A stretch of 64,000 nucleotides of DNA from assembly GCF_020515625.1 (NCBI RefSeq), contig NZ_JAIWPJ010000002.1:868001-932000 (forward strand). Reading direction: 5' to 3'. The notes below the pieces were generated by a model that made no database searches, was not told where the DNA came from, and was given only the letters and a program-made list of their open reading frames with translations. Of this stretch, positions 36,130-45,103 are shown piece after piece; position 1 is the first letter of the stretch; every line of letters starts with the position of its first letter. Origin of the DNA: Natrinema amylolyticum (GTDB lineage: Archaea; Halobacteriota; Halobacteria; Halobacteriales; Natrialbaceae). The position numbers and the translations under genes are program-made.

Positions 36130-36702
36130 ATGAGTGACGGGCCCGAGGTGCTCGTCGTCGACGACGAAGCTCGACTCGCGGACCTGTTCGCCGCGTGGTT
36201 ACAGGACGAGTGGGCCGTCGAGACAGCGTACGACGGGGAGGAAGCGCTCGAGAGCATGGCCGACTCCGTCGAGGTCGTCCTGTTAGACCGGCGGATGCCG
36301 GGACTCTCCGGGGACGAAGTACTCGAGCGGATCCGCGAGCACGGATACGATTCGCGGGTCGTCATGGTGACGGCCGTCGATCCCGATTTCGATATCATCG
36401 AGATGGGCTTCGACGACTATCTCGTCAAACCGGTCTCGAAGGACGAACTCGTCGAGATGGTCGCGGACGTCACCGATCGTTCGGACTACGAATCCGAGAT
36501 TCAGGAGTACTACGCCCTCGTCTCGAAGAAGGCGTTACTGGAGTCCGAGAAAGCCGACCGCGAACTCGCGGACAACGAGGAGTACCGGGAACTCTGTGAC
36601 CGGGTCGAAACGCTCGCGAAGCGGGTCGACGAGACGGTCTCCGGCATGTCCTCTCACGACGACTTCGTCGGCGCGTTTCAGGACCTTCAATCGGAGAACT
36701 GA
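36130..36702 (+). CDS. HalX-domain response regulator
   Basis: 190 residues. Residues 1-115 are a receiver: VLVVDDEARLADLFAAWL (acidic pair), VVLLDRRMPGLSGDEVL (phospho-Asp), MVTAVDPDF (switch Thr) and LVKPVSKDEL (conserved Lys). Residues 120-185 form the HalX domain (YYALVSKKALLESEKADREL, VETLAKRVDETVSGM), a helical module restricted to haloarchaeal regulators, without a recognised DNA-binding fold. Its 3' end overlaps the convergent kinase gene by 16 nt, which suggests a cognate pair. Confidence 0.93.
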   Translation: MSDGPEVLVVDDEARLADLFAAWLQDEWAVETAYDGEEALESMADSVEVVLLDRRMPGLSGDEVLERIREHGYDSRVVMVTAVDPDFDIIEMGFDDYLVKPVSKDELVEMVADVTDRSDYESEIQEYYALVSKKALLESEKADRELADNEEYRELCDRVETLAKRVDETVSGMSSHDDFVGAFQDLQSEN

Positions 36703-38660
36703 GCGTCGATTTCGAACTCGAAGCGTGCCCCTCCGGTATCGCTCTCCGTCGCGACGACCGACCATCCGTGTCCGGTAGCGACCTCTCTGACGATCCAGAG
36801 GCCGATTCCTAACCCTTCCGTCGACGTGGACGCTGACGGATCGAAGATTTCGTCCCGGATTTCCGCGGGGAGCCCCTCGCCGTCGTCCTCGACGAAGAAC
36901 CCTCGCGTCGCCTCCGCACGTTCGTCACCTTTCAGGGGACCGATGCGAACGGTCTCGGTCGTCTCGCCGTGTTCGATACTATTCCGGAAACAGTTCTCGA
37001 GGAGCCGCAGGAGTCGCGAGCGGTCGGCTGCGATCGTCATCGTCTCCGCGACCGACAGCGTCGCCTCCGCCGTCGAGACGTGATCCCACGCCTCGCGAGC
37101 GATCGACTCGAGGTCGACGGGGTCGGTGTCGGCCGCCCATTCGCCCTCGCGGGCGATGGCCAAGACGTCCTCGATGATCGACTCCATCCGCTCGAGCCCG
37201 TTGCGAGTCTTCTCGGCGTATTTGGCGTCGCCGGTCTCCTCGAGCAGGTCCAGATAGCCCTGTGCGACGCCGAGCGGATTCCGGAGGTCGTGGCTGACGA
37301 TCCGGGCGAAGGCGTCGAGTCGTTCGTTGCGTTCGCGGAGTTTCCGCTGCTGCCGTTTCCGTTCGGTGACGTCCCGAAGCACCCCGACCGAGCCGAGGAA
37401 CTCCCCGTCGGGAACCAGGACGGCGATCTGGGCCTCGAACGGGATCGTCTCTCCGGCTTTCGTCTCGACGGTCATTTCGAGGGTGTCGGTACGCTCGCCG
37501 CTCTCGAGGAGCGACCGGATGATCACCTCGCCGGCCTCGATGTCCTCGCGATTGAACAGGATCGACGCGTGCTCGCCGAGCAGCCCCTCGCGGCTGTAGC
37601 CGGTCATCTCGACGAGGGCGTCGTTGACGGTCATGATGTGACCCGCGTCGTCGAGCACGTACATCCCGTCACCGGCCGTCTCGACGAGGCGCTCGTACCG
37701 ATGGAGCGTCCGTTCCCGCTGCTCGAGTCGGCCTCGGACGGCGATCGTCTCGAGGACGTGGGACGCGGCTTCGGCGACCGCCCGGACCGCCTCTCGTTCG
37801 TGCTCGGAGAGCGGGTCCCTCGCGTAGATGACGGCGACGCCGTACAGGTCGCCGTTCGCGGCGAGCGGGACGACGGCGATCGACCGGACGCCCTGTTCGA
37901 TCGCGCGCTCGCCGAACGGGACGGCAGCGCCGTCGCCCTCGTCACACTGACGGACCTGGAGCGTTCGGGTCCGGATCGCTCGCTCGAGCAGCGGGTGGTC
38001 GCCGGTGCCGATACCGAACGGTCGCTGGAGCGGCCACTCCGTGGCCTCGGGATCGGACAGCCACGGAATGACCGCCCGTTCGCCGCGGTCGTACTCGCCG
38101 ATCCAGGCGACCGCGAACCGATCGCCGCCAGTCAGTTCCTCGCGGAGCACCCGCTCGACGGTCAGCGGCGACGTGGCGTCGATCAGCCGGCTCCGAACCC
38201 GACTCACGAGTCGCTCGAGGTCGTCGGGAAGCTCTCGATCGGCCGCGACGGTCCCGTCGCCGGCGGCGGTCCCGTCGGCGTCGTCCTCGATCGGGGTCGG
38301 CATTTCGGCGCCCGTTCCCGCCGCGATGCCCTCGGTGATCGTGGTCGCCAGTTCCGTCTCGGAATCGCTGTCGGCTGCTCGAGTGTTGACGCGCGTCAGC
38401 ACGGCACCGGTCTCGCCGTCGGTTTCCTGGTAGACGAACGTCGGCGTCGCTGCGTCGACGGTGTCGACGAGCGCCGCGACGTTCGCGATCGTTCGCGCGT
38501 CGATGACGACCGCGTCGATCGGCTCGTGATTGAGTCGGTCGACCGCATCGACGAATCGGTGTGCGATGATGACGTTAACAGGAGCGTCCGTCAGCGACAG
38601 CGTGATCGACGCTCGCGTCGAGCGATCGCTGCTCACACAGAGCACGCGCGGCCGGCTCAT
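36687..38660 (-). CDS. GAF/PAS sensor histidine kinase with N-terminal receiver-like domain
   Basis: 657 residues, cytoplasmic. Residues 1-110 resemble a receiver (VLCVSSDRSTRASITL, DAVVIDARTI) but the acidic pair is weak, so phosphorylation is doubtful. A GAF domain follows (FAVAWIGEYDRGE to SHVLETIA), then PAS (LVETAGDGMYVLDDAGHIMT with PAC region VLRDVTERK), HisKA with the phospho-His in FARIVSHDLRNPLGVAQGYL, and HATPase_c (LLENCFRNSIEHGE; GLGIGLWIVREVATGHGW). The GAF plus PAS arrangement is the bat-like sensor type frequent in haloarchaea; the signal is unknown. Converges on the HalX gene. Confidence 0.9.
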   Translation of the reverse strand: MSRPRVLCVSSDRSTRASITLSLTDAPVNVIIAHRFVDAVDRLNHEPIDAVVIDARTIANVAALVDTVDAATPTFVYQETDGETGAVLTRVNTRAADSDSETELATTITEGIAAGTGAEMPTPIEDDADGTAAGDGTVAADRELPDDLERLVSRVRSRLIDATSPLTVERVLREELTGGDRFAVAWIGEYDRGERAVIPWLSDPEATEWPLQRPFGIGTGDHPLLERAIRTRTLQVRQCDEGDGAAVPFGERAIEQGVRSIAVVPLAANGDLYGVAVIYARDPLSEHEREAVRAVAEAASHVLETIAVRGRLEQRERTLHRYERLVETAGDGMYVLDDAGHIMTVNDALVEMTGYSREGLLGEHASILFNREDIEAGEVIIRSLLESGERTDTLEMTVETKAGETIPFEAQIAVLVPDGEFLGSVGVLRDVTERKRQQRKLRERNERLDAFARIVSHDLRNPLGVAQGYLDLLEETGDAKYAEKTRNGLERMESIIEDVLAIAREGEWAADTDPVDLESIAREAWDHVSTAEATLSVAETMTIAADRSRLLRLLENCFRNSIEHGETTETVRIGPLKGDERAEATRGFFVEDDGEGLPAEIRDEIFDPSASTSTEGLGIGLWIVREVATGHGWSVVATESDTGGARFEFEIDAQFSD

Positions 38661-38809
38661 ATCGGTGGAACGCTGACTGGAAACATTGCTGGCACGACGG
38701 TACCCGGTTTGCCGGATACATGATCCCGAACGGGATTGTTCTTTCGACTGATCAGTTTGGGCGGGTCCCTCGGAGAAACTGACGGGAGCTCGAGCCGGGG
38801 GATGTCCGC

Positions 38810-39961
38810 TCAGGGCGCCTGGCCGTAAATCAGGTTGCGCTGGATTTCGTTCGCGCCCTCGTAGATAACCGGAATCCGGGCGTCACGGTAGACGCGGGCG
38901 ATCCGGCGCTCGTCGAGAATCGAGCGGCCGCCGTGGAACTGCATGCCCTGTTCGGCGACGTCGACGGCCGTTTCGGTCGCCTTCGTCTTCGCCATCGCGG
39001 CCCAGTACCCGGCGTTGTCCTCGGTCGCGACCTTCTCGCGGGCGCGCCAGACGAGCGTCCGGGCGCTCTCGAACTCCACCAGCATGTCCGCGAGGCCGTG
39101 TTGGACGGACTGGAAATCGCTGATCGTCCGCCCGAACTCCTCGCGGTCGTGGGTGAACTCCCAGGCCTCCTCGATGGCGGCGGCGGCGATGCCGAGGCCG
39201 TGGCCGGCGACGGCGACGCGACCGTGATTGAAGAAGTCCGCGAGCAGCATGAAGCCGTCACCCTCCGAGCCGATCAGGTTCTCCTCGGGGATCCGGCAGT
39301 CGTCGAACTCGATGTGGGCCTGCTTCGAGGCGCGCATCGCCATCTTCTCGGGGATGTGTTCGGCGTCGTAGCCGTCGGTATCCGTCGGGACGATGAACAT
39401 CGAGTGGTTGCCGTAGCGGTTGTCCTCGTCGTCGCCGGTGCGCGCGTAGAGGGTGATCCAGTCCGCCTCGACGCCGTTGCCGATCCAGTACTTCTCGCCG
39501 TTGATGACGTACTCGTCGCCGTCCTTTTCGGCCGTGGTCTGCATCCCCGCGAGGTCGCTGCCCGTCTCCGGCTCCGACACCGCGAGTCCCGAGCGCTGCT
39601 CGCCCTCGGCGACCGGCCGAACGTACTCCTCGCACTGCTCGTCCGTCCCGTGCTCGTAGGTGATCTCGCAGCCGAAACTCGCCAACTGCAGCGTCAGCGC
39701 GATCCCCGCATCGGCCCGGTAGAACTCCTCCGTGAGCGCGAGCAACTGCGCCAGATCGAGTCCCCGACCGCCCCACTCCTCCGGGATGTCCTGTGCCACG
39801 AGGTTCGCTTCCCGACCCGCCTCGAGGATCTCCTCGGGATACTCGCCCGACTGGAAGTATTCTTGAGCGTTGGGTCGAATGTGTTCCCGTGCGAACTCGC
39901 GAGCCTCGGCCTTGACGTCGCGTGCGTGCTCCGGGACGATGCTGTCATCGAGTAGTTCCAT
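38810..39961 (-). CDS. Acyl-CoA dehydrogenase
   Basis: 383 residues. LAVSEPETGSDLAGM flavin strand, INGEKYWIGNGVEADWITLY loop, QFHGGRSILDERRIARVYRD signature and VIYEGANEIQRNLIYGQ with the catalytic Glu. It differs from the 32.6-kb paralogue in the YEGANE motif, as seen in some medium-chain or glutaryl-type enzymes, so its chain-length preference probably differs (inference). Preceded on the minus strand by its own intergenic gap; no operon partner. Confidence 0.92.
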   Translation of the reverse strand: MELLDDSIVPEHARDVKAEAREFAREHIRPNAQEYFQSGEYPEEILEAGREANLVAQDIPEEWGGRGLDLAQLLALTEEFYRADAGIALTLQLASFGCEITYEHGTDEQCEEYVRPVAEGEQRSGLAVSEPETGSDLAGMQTTAEKDGDEYVINGEKYWIGNGVEADWITLYARTGDDEDNRYGNHSMFIVPTDTDGYDAEHIPEKMAMRASKQAHIEFDDCRIPEENLIGSEGDGFMLLADFFNHGRVAVAGHGLGIAAAAIEEAWEFTHDREEFGRTISDFQSVQHGLADMLVEFESARTLVWRAREKVATEDNAGYWAAMAKTKATETAVDVAEQGMQFHGGRSILDERRIARVYRDARIPVIYEGANEIQRNLIYGQAP

Positions 39962-40041
39962 ACCCGCAAGACGGACGCGCGGTGGAAATAACCGGGGGCA
40001 AATAGTGCAACCCGGAACGGGGATATCGCGGCGATCATCCG

Positions 40042-40512
40042 CTACCGGACCATCCGGACGAGTTCGTCGATCGAGACGGCCGCGTCCGCATGTCGCTCGA
40101 GCAGATAGATGTCCCAGACGAGATCGGCCAGCAGGTGGGCATAGAGGACGACGCCGGTCACGATAGCGAGGGGGACGCTGAGGGCGGCGATCGCCGGAAC
40201 GACGACGCCGCCGATCACCACGTGGCTCAACAGCCGCGAGAGGACGCCGACGTCGCCGGGCTCGAAGATCTCCGACTGATCAGCGACCGCTGCACGCGGA
40301 TTCGACAGACAGAATCGGACGGCGTCCCAGCGCCCGGTCTTGAACCGGGCGATGAGGAAGTGATCGAGATCGATGAAGACGCCGACGGCGGTGCCGTACG
40401 CCACGACGGCCGCGGTCGGAACAGTGTCGCCGAACAGGGAAATCGGTGGCAGTAGATAGGTCAGGACCCCGGCGACGACGAGCGATACGACCGCGTGGTG
40501 TTTCGAGTAAAT
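40042..40512 (-). CDS. DUF457-like membrane-bound metal-dependent hydrolase family protein, start codon uncertain
   Basis: A multi-spanning protein with SKHHAVVSLVVAGVLTYLLP at its N-terminus, VFIDLDHFLIARFKTGRWDA, LLSHVVIGGVVVPAI and VVLYAHLLADLVWDIYLLE. The paired N-terminal His, the DLDH motif and the later His/Asp residues match the pattern of YdjM/DUF457 membrane hydrolases. The first canonical start is GTG at 40404, which would remove the HH segment and the first helix. The reading frame is open with good coding character up to an ATT at 40512 and a stop 9 nt further up. I give the longer form (156 residues) as the biologically sensible one; the shorter form is 120 residues. Confidence 0.65.
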   Translation of the reverse strand: MYSKHHAVVSLVVAGVLTYLLPPISLFGDTVPTAAVVAYGTAVGVFIDLDHFLIARFKTGRWDAVRFCLSNPRAAVADQSEIFEPGDVGVLSRLLSHVVIGGVVVPAIAALSVPLAIVTGVVLYAHLLADLVWDIYLLERHADAAVSIDELVRMVR

Positions 40513-40609
40513 GGAGAGTCACCCACCGCCGACGACCACGCGGGGCCACTAAACCGTCCCGCCGACCGGCGGTCTGGTGGTCTGCGACCAGCCCGATGGC
40601 GACTCGAGA

Positions 40610-40984
40610 CTAGCCCGCGAACCCGGAGAGCGACCACTCGTCGCCGCCGTCCTCGTCCGCGATACTCGGCGCGCTCACGAGGACGAACGCGCTCTCGCGG
40701 TCGCCGTTGCGGATCTGGCGCGTCGATTCGGGCGAGATCCACAGCGCGTCACCGGTTTCCATCGCGACCGGTTCGTCGTCGACGACGACCGTCGCCGTCC
40801 CCTCGATGAGGACGTACACCTCCTCGTGGTCGTTGTCCGTGTGGTCGTGCGGCTTGCTGTTCCAGCCCGGATCGCAACGGGCCACCGTGACCCCCACCTG
40901 CTCGGTCTCGAGCGGGTCGCTGAGAACGTGCATCGCGCTCGAGACCTGCTCGACCTCCTCGTAGTTGACCTTCCGGTATGTCAT
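40610..40984 (-). CDS. Cupin-domain protein
   Basis: 124 residues, one double-stranded beta-helix. Cupin motif 1 is PHDHTDNDHEEVYVLIEG, with His/His/Glu metal ligands, and motif 2 is the shorter DALWISPESTRQIRNG, where the second-motif His is missing, so metal binding may be three-coordinate or lost. VVVDDEPVAMETGDALWI links the two. Small stand-alone cupins may be isomerases, dioxygenases or sugar binders; no basis to choose. Confidence 0.85.
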   Translation of the reverse strand: MTYRKVNYEEVEQVSSAMHVLSDPLETEQVGVTVARCDPGWNSKPHDHTDNDHEEVYVLIEGTATVVVDDEPVAMETGDALWISPESTRQIRNGDRESAFVLVSAPSIADEDGGDEWSLSGFAG

Positions 40985-41125
40985 ATGGCCTCATTCACGA
41001 GGGCGACAGTAAAACTATACTATCGGCTCCGATTACTCGGAGAGTCGCCGAGGCTGGCGGTGGATCTCGCTGACACGCACGCTCGAGTCGAGACATCTTA
41101 GTGAGTCGCCGTTCGACCGAATACC

Positions 41126-41548
41126 GTGTCCCAACCAGTCCGGGCCGCTCGACGTCGAATTCAGGCCGAACACGTCTCGATCGTCGACGGGATCGACGCC
41201 TGTGCCGACGCCATCGCCGACCCCTGGGATACCTCCCGAACGACCGACGGCGACGCGGTCGCCGACGGACTCCGCCGGGCTCTCGAGGAGGCTGGCATTC
41301 TCCGACTTTTGCCCGACGTACTCGCCGACGTAGTCGAGGCGACCGGCTACGACCTTCAGGCCCGTCCCGTCCCCGGACCGCCCTACGTCGTCGTGACGAG
41401 TCGCGGTCCCGTACTCCGAGCGACGATCGATCCGGGGCGGCTCGTCGTCCGGTTCGACGCGTTCGACGTCGTTCGCGACGCCGAGCCCGGGCGGAAACCG
41501 GCGTATCGCCGACTCGACGGGATCGAACTCGTGGTGTCCCTCGAGTAG
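41126..41548 (+). CDS. Conserved haloarchaeal hypothetical protein
   Basis: 140 residues from a GTG start. No recognised domain. The N-terminal half is helical (ADGLRRALEEAGILRLLPDV, LADVVEATGYDL), the second half beta-rich (PGPPYVVVTSRGPVLRATI, GRLVVRFDAFDVV). No signal or membrane segment. The typical codon bias and acidic composition support it as real. Lies between the divergent cupin gene and the YbaK gene. Confidence 0.65.
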   Translation: MSQPVRAARRRIQAEHVSIVDGIDACADAIADPWDTSRTTDGDAVADGLRRALEEAGILRLLPDVLADVVEATGYDLQARPVPGPPYVVVTSRGPVLRATIDPGRLVVRFDAFDVVRDAEPGRKPAYRRLDGIELVVSLE

Positions 41549-41619
41549 TCGGCGCGGAACTCTCACGACCGTGTCGCTGAAGCGACTGGTTTTTCTCAGC
41601 CGGGTTCGGAAACCGGTCC

Positions 41620-42096
41620 ATGCACCCGCGCGCAACTGCGTTCGCAGAGCGAGCTCGCGAGCGGTACGGCTTCGATCCCGACGTCGAAGAGTTCCCCGAG
41701 GGAACGAAGACCGCCGCGGACGCCGCCGCAGCGGTCGGCTGTGACGTCGCCCAGATCGCGAGCTCACTGGTCTTCGACGTCGACGGGTCGCTCGCCGTCT
41801 CCGTCACCAGCGGCGCGAACCGCGTGAGCGAGGCGGCGCTCGGCGAGCACTTCGACGCGCCGGCGACGGCCGTTTCGATGGCGGATCCCGATCGAATCAG
41901 GACGACGCTCGGCTGGTCGATCGGTGGCGTCCCACCGTTCTGTCACGACCGGTCGGTTCCGGTCGTCGTCGACGAAACGCTCCTCGAGTTCGAGACCGTC
42001 TGGGCGGCCGCCGGAACGCCGGACGCCGTCTTTCCCATCGATCCGCGGGAGCTGCAGACCTATGCCGACGCGACGCCGGCCTCGGTCATCGAATGA
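41620..42096 (+). CDS. YbaK/EbsC family aminoacyl-tRNA deacylase
   Basis: 158 residues. Editing-type domain that hydrolyses mischarged aminoacyl-tRNA. FPEGTKTAADAAAAVGCDVA, then QIASSLVFDVDG with the family Lys position replaced by Ser-Leu-Val, SGANRVSEAAL, GWSIGGVPPFCH (the GG..P signature loop) and a C-terminal DAVFPIDPRELQ. Full family length. tRNA specificity unknown. Confidence 0.88.
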   Translation: MHPRATAFAERARERYGFDPDVEEFPEGTKTAADAAAAVGCDVAQIASSLVFDVDGSLAVSVTSGANRVSEAALGEHFDAPATAVSMADPDRIRTTLGWSIGGVPPFCHDRSVPVVVDETLLEFETVWAAAGTPDAVFPIDPRELQTYADATPASVIE

Positions 42097-42179
42097 GGGC
42101 AATGGGAGCGCGTCGCCGCGATCGCATCGCCGCGGTCGCGCTCGACGCCGGTAATAACTCGGACCGATATATGGCCAGT

Positions 42180-42222
42180 AGTTGTTAACAGACGGCGTCT
42201 CCAGTCGCCTCTATTAACAACA
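42180..42222. promoter_or_regulatory. Candidate metal-regulator operator upstream of znuA
   Basis: AGTTGTTAACAG (42180-42191) and CTATTAACAACA (42211-42222) form an inverted repeat matching at 10 of 12 positions, with centres about 31 bp apart, roughly three helical turns. It lies 22-64 bp upstream of the TATA box. Which regulator binds is unknown. Confidence 0.5.
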
Positions 42223-42243
42223 TTCTGGACTAGGATAATAACT

Positions 42244-42250
42244 CTTATAC
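42244..42250 (+). promoter_or_regulatory. TATA box of the znu operon
   Basis: CTTATAC centred about 26 nt before ATG 42273, predicting a leaderless mRNA and favouring that start over GTG 42255. Confidence 0.55.
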
Positions 42251-42272
42251 TCCGGTGAGACTAGCCTCGATT

Positions 42273-43349
42273 ATGAACCTGACACGACGCGCGCTGGTGA
42301 GAGCGGGTGCCGGCGCGGTCACCGCCGGCACCATCGCCGGCTGTCTCGACGACGTCGGTAGCGCGACCGCGGAGTTCGACACCGGCCACGCCGCGTTCTT
42401 TACCCTGTGGGACTGGACCGAGCAGATCAGCGGCGACGCGATCGACTTCGAGAACCCCGTGGGAACCGGCGAGGCCGGACACGGCTGGTCGCCCAGCGGC
42501 GACCTCACCCGAGAGATCGCCGACGGCGGTGCGTTCGTCTACCTCGACACGCCCGAGTTCTCCTGGGCACAGGACATCGCGACGACGCTCGAGGACGACT
42601 ACGACACCGTCACGGTGATCGACGGGCTCGCGGGGCTCGACGACCGACTCCTCGGCTGGGATCACGAGGTCGACGCCGGCGGTCACGAAGCGGACCATGA
42701 CGATCACGACGAGCACAATGACTCCCACGACGGCGGTCACGATGACGATCACGACGACCACGACGAGTCTCACGATGGCCACGACCACGACGACTCATCG
42801 GTCGATCCCCACGCCTGGCTCGACCCCGTACTCGCACAGGACATGGTCGATACCATCACGACGGGCCTCGCCGACGCCGATCCGGACAACGCCGAGACCT
42901 ACGAGGACAACGCCGCAGCGTACACCGACGAGCTCGAGTCACTCGACGAGACGTTCGAGGAGCTGATCGCGTCGGCCGACAGAGGGACTGCCGTCCTCGC
43001 CGGCCACGACTCCTTTACGTATCTTCAGGAGCGGTACGGGTTCGAAATCCATACCCCCGTCGGGGTCTCACCGCAGGAGAGTCCCTCCTCCGAGGCGATC
43101 TCCGAGACGATCGCGCTCATTGACGAGGAGGGGATCGACACCGTCCTCTACGACCCCTTCGAAGCGCCCGAAGGACAGTACCCTCAACTCGTCGACACGA
43201 TCCTCGAGGGCAGCGACGCAACCGACGCGATGCCGTTGACCCACCTCTCGGGCACCCTCGCGAAGTGGGACGAGCAGGGCTGGGGCTACCGGGAACAAAT
43301 GGAAGAAATAAACGTCCCCGCGTTCAGAGAAGCACTAGGCGCACAGTGA
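42273..43349 (+). CDS. znuA: Zinc (or manganese) ABC transporter substrate-binding lipoprotein
   Basis: 358 residues, cluster A-I metal receptor. N-terminal Tat lipoprotein signal (LTRRALVRAG, lipobox IAGC). Between residues about 135 and 180 is a His/Asp-rich loop of some 45 residues with repeated HDDH and SHDGH groups, which typically captures zinc; VDPHAWLDPVLAQDMV supplies a ligand His, LAGHDSFTYLQERYGFE another, and VLYDPFEAPEG is a late motif. The loop argues for zinc over manganese. Stop overlaps the znuC GTG. Confidence 0.9.
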   Translation: MNLTRRALVRAGAGAVTAGTIAGCLDDVGSATAEFDTGHAAFFTLWDWTEQISGDAIDFENPVGTGEAGHGWSPSGDLTREIADGGAFVYLDTPEFSWAQDIATTLEDDYDTVTVIDGLAGLDDRLLGWDHEVDAGGHEADHDDHDEHNDSHDGGHDDDHDDHDESHDGHDHDDSSVDPHAWLDPVLAQDMVDTITTGLADADPDNAETYEDNAAAYTDELESLDETFEELIASADRGTAVLAGHDSFTYLQERYGFEIHTPVGVSPQESPSSEAISETIALIDEEGIDTVLYDPFEAPEGQYPQLVDTILEGSDATDAMPLTHLSGTLAKWDEQGWGYREQMEEINVPAFREALGAQ

Positions 43350-44083
43350 CCGTCGTAACTCTCGAAAACGTGACGTTCGCATACGGCGAGCAGCCGGCCG
43401 TCAAAGACGTCTCGCTGACGGTCGAGGAGGGGGACTTTCTGGGCCTGGTCGGCCCCAACGGGTCGGGGAAGACGACCCTCCTACAGCTCATGCTCGGCCT
43501 GTACAGCCCCGACAGCGGCTCGATCGAACTCTTTGGCGAACCGGTCTCCGCCTTCGAGGACGGCGAGCGGATCGGTTACGTCTCGCAGCAGGCGACCAGC
43601 CGCGGCGGCTCGATGCCGGTCACCGTCCGCGAGGCCGTCACCATGGGTCGGTTCGCCCACGCGGGCCACGGCCGGCTGACCGATGCGGACCACGCGAGCG
43701 TCGACGACGCCCTCGAGACGGTCGGCATTTCCGAACTGGCCGACCGCCGGGTCAATCAGCTCTCGGGCGGCCAGCGCCAGCGGGCCTACATCGCACGCGC
43801 GCTGGCCTCCGAGGCCGACCTACTGGCGTTAGACGAGCCGACCGTCGGCGTTGACGCCGAATCGCGCGACGCGTTCTACCAGTTGCTCGAGTCGCTCAAC
43901 GCGTCGGGGATCACGATCATCCTGATCGAACACGACATCGGCGTCGTCACGGACCGTGCGAACCGGATCGCCTGCATCAACACGGAGCTCTACCACCACG
44001 GAGACACCGAATCGTTCGTCGAAAGCGACGCCCTGACCGAGGCCTACGGCGCGACGGGTCAGGTCCTCCACCATCACCACTGA
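43346..44083 (+). CDS. znuC: Zinc ABC transporter ATP-binding protein
   Basis: 245 residues, from GTG 43346 which overlaps the znuA TGA by 4 nt. Walker A GPNGSGKTTL, signature LSGGQRQRAYIARAL, Walker B LLALDEPTVGVD, H-loop IEHDIGVV. A C-terminal His run (VLHHHH) may bind metal. Forms the transporter with ZnuA and ZnuB. Confidence 0.93.
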   Translation: MTVVTLENVTFAYGEQPAVKDVSLTVEEGDFLGLVGPNGSGKTTLLQLMLGLYSPDSGSIELFGEPVSAFEDGERIGYVSQQATSRGGSMPVTVREAVTMGRFAHAGHGRLTDADHASVDDALETVGISELADRRVNQLSGGQRQRAYIARALASEADLLALDEPTVGVDAESRDAFYQLLESLNASGITIILIEHDIGVVTDRANRIACINTELYHHGDTESFVESDALTEAYGATGQVLHHHH

Positions 44084-45099
44084 TGAGTCGGACCGGCTCC
44101 GTTCGGCGACGGCTCGAGCAGATCGGTATCGGACTGACCGCGGTCCTCGCGGTCGCGATGATCGGCCTGCTGACCGTCGACGCGCTGCGAGCGTACCCCG
44201 TCGCGGGCGGCATTTACGATCAGGCCCGGATCGCGGGCCGGTTGCTGGACTCCCTCCTCGGGACGAACGTCTTCTCCCATCCGTTCATGTGGCGATCGAT
44301 CGCGACTGGGGTCCTGATCGGGGTCGTCGCGCCGCTGGTCGGTACCTATCTCGTCCACCGCGAGATGGCCCTGATCGGCGAGACGCTGGCTCACACGGCC
44401 TTCGCGGGGGTCGCGGTCGGCCTCCTCGTCAATTCGGTAACGGGCTGGGACGGCTCGTTGATGGTCGTCGCGCTGATCGTGGGGATTCTCGGCGCGCTCG
44501 GCGTGCAGTGGCTGATCGAGCGGACCGACACCTACGGCGACGTGCCGATCGCGATCATGCTGACCGGCAGCTTCGCCGTCGGCACGCTCCTTATCAGTCA
44601 TGGCCGAACAACCGGAATTAACATCCGAGACTACCTCTTCGGGAGCATCTCCGTGGTCACGCCGTCCGGAGCGCGGCTGATGGCGGTCATCAGCGTGCTC
44701 GTCGTCGTCGTCATCGTGGCGACGTACAAGCAACTGCTCTTCATCACCTTCGACGAACAGGCCGCCCGCGTCGCGCGGCTCAACGTGACTTGGTACAACA
44801 CCCTGCTGATCGTGATGACGGCGGTCGTCGTCGTCGGCGCGATGCAGATCCTCGGCGTCATCCTCGTCGCCGCGATGCTCGTCGTTCCCGTCGCGGCCGC
44901 CACCCAGATCGCCAACAGCTTCCGGGAGACGCTCTCGCTCTCGATTCTCTTCGGACAGGTGTCGGTCATCGGTGGCTTCGCGTTCTCGATCTCCCAGGGG
45001 CTGCCCACCGGCGGCTCGATCGTCGTTGTCGCCATCGCCTGTTACCTGCTCGCGATCCTCGCCTCGAGCCGGTCGACGGCGGCGATCTCGACGCACTGA
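44083..45099 (+). CDS. znuB: Zinc ABC transporter permease
   Basis: 338 residues with about eight membrane helices and the ABC-3 family core: THREMALIGETLAHTAFAGV-like YLVHREMALIGETLAHTAFA, SFAVGTLLISHG, YLFGSI, and GAMQILGVILVAAMLVVPVA. An N-terminal helix of about 90 residues precedes the core. Start shares one base with the znuC stop (TGATG). Confidence 0.92.
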   Translation: MSRTGSVRRRLEQIGIGLTAVLAVAMIGLLTVDALRAYPVAGGIYDQARIAGRLLDSLLGTNVFSHPFMWRSIATGVLIGVVAPLVGTYLVHREMALIGETLAHTAFAGVAVGLLVNSVTGWDGSLMVVALIVGILGALGVQWLIERTDTYGDVPIAIMLTGSFAVGTLLISHGRTTGINIRDYLFGSISVVTPSGARLMAVISVLVVVVIVATYKQLLFITFDEQAARVARLNVTWYNTLLIVMTAVVVVGAMQILGVILVAAMLVVPVAAATQIANSFRETLSLSILFGQVSVIGGFAFSISQGLPTGGSIVVVAIACYLLAILASSRSTAAISTH

Positions 45100-45103
45100 C
45101 TCG

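Noticed and set aside
36105-36137. Ten-codon leader peptide before the HalX regulator
   Set aside because: It overlaps the ribosome-binding site and start codon of the regulator and has no attenuator structure; probably chance.
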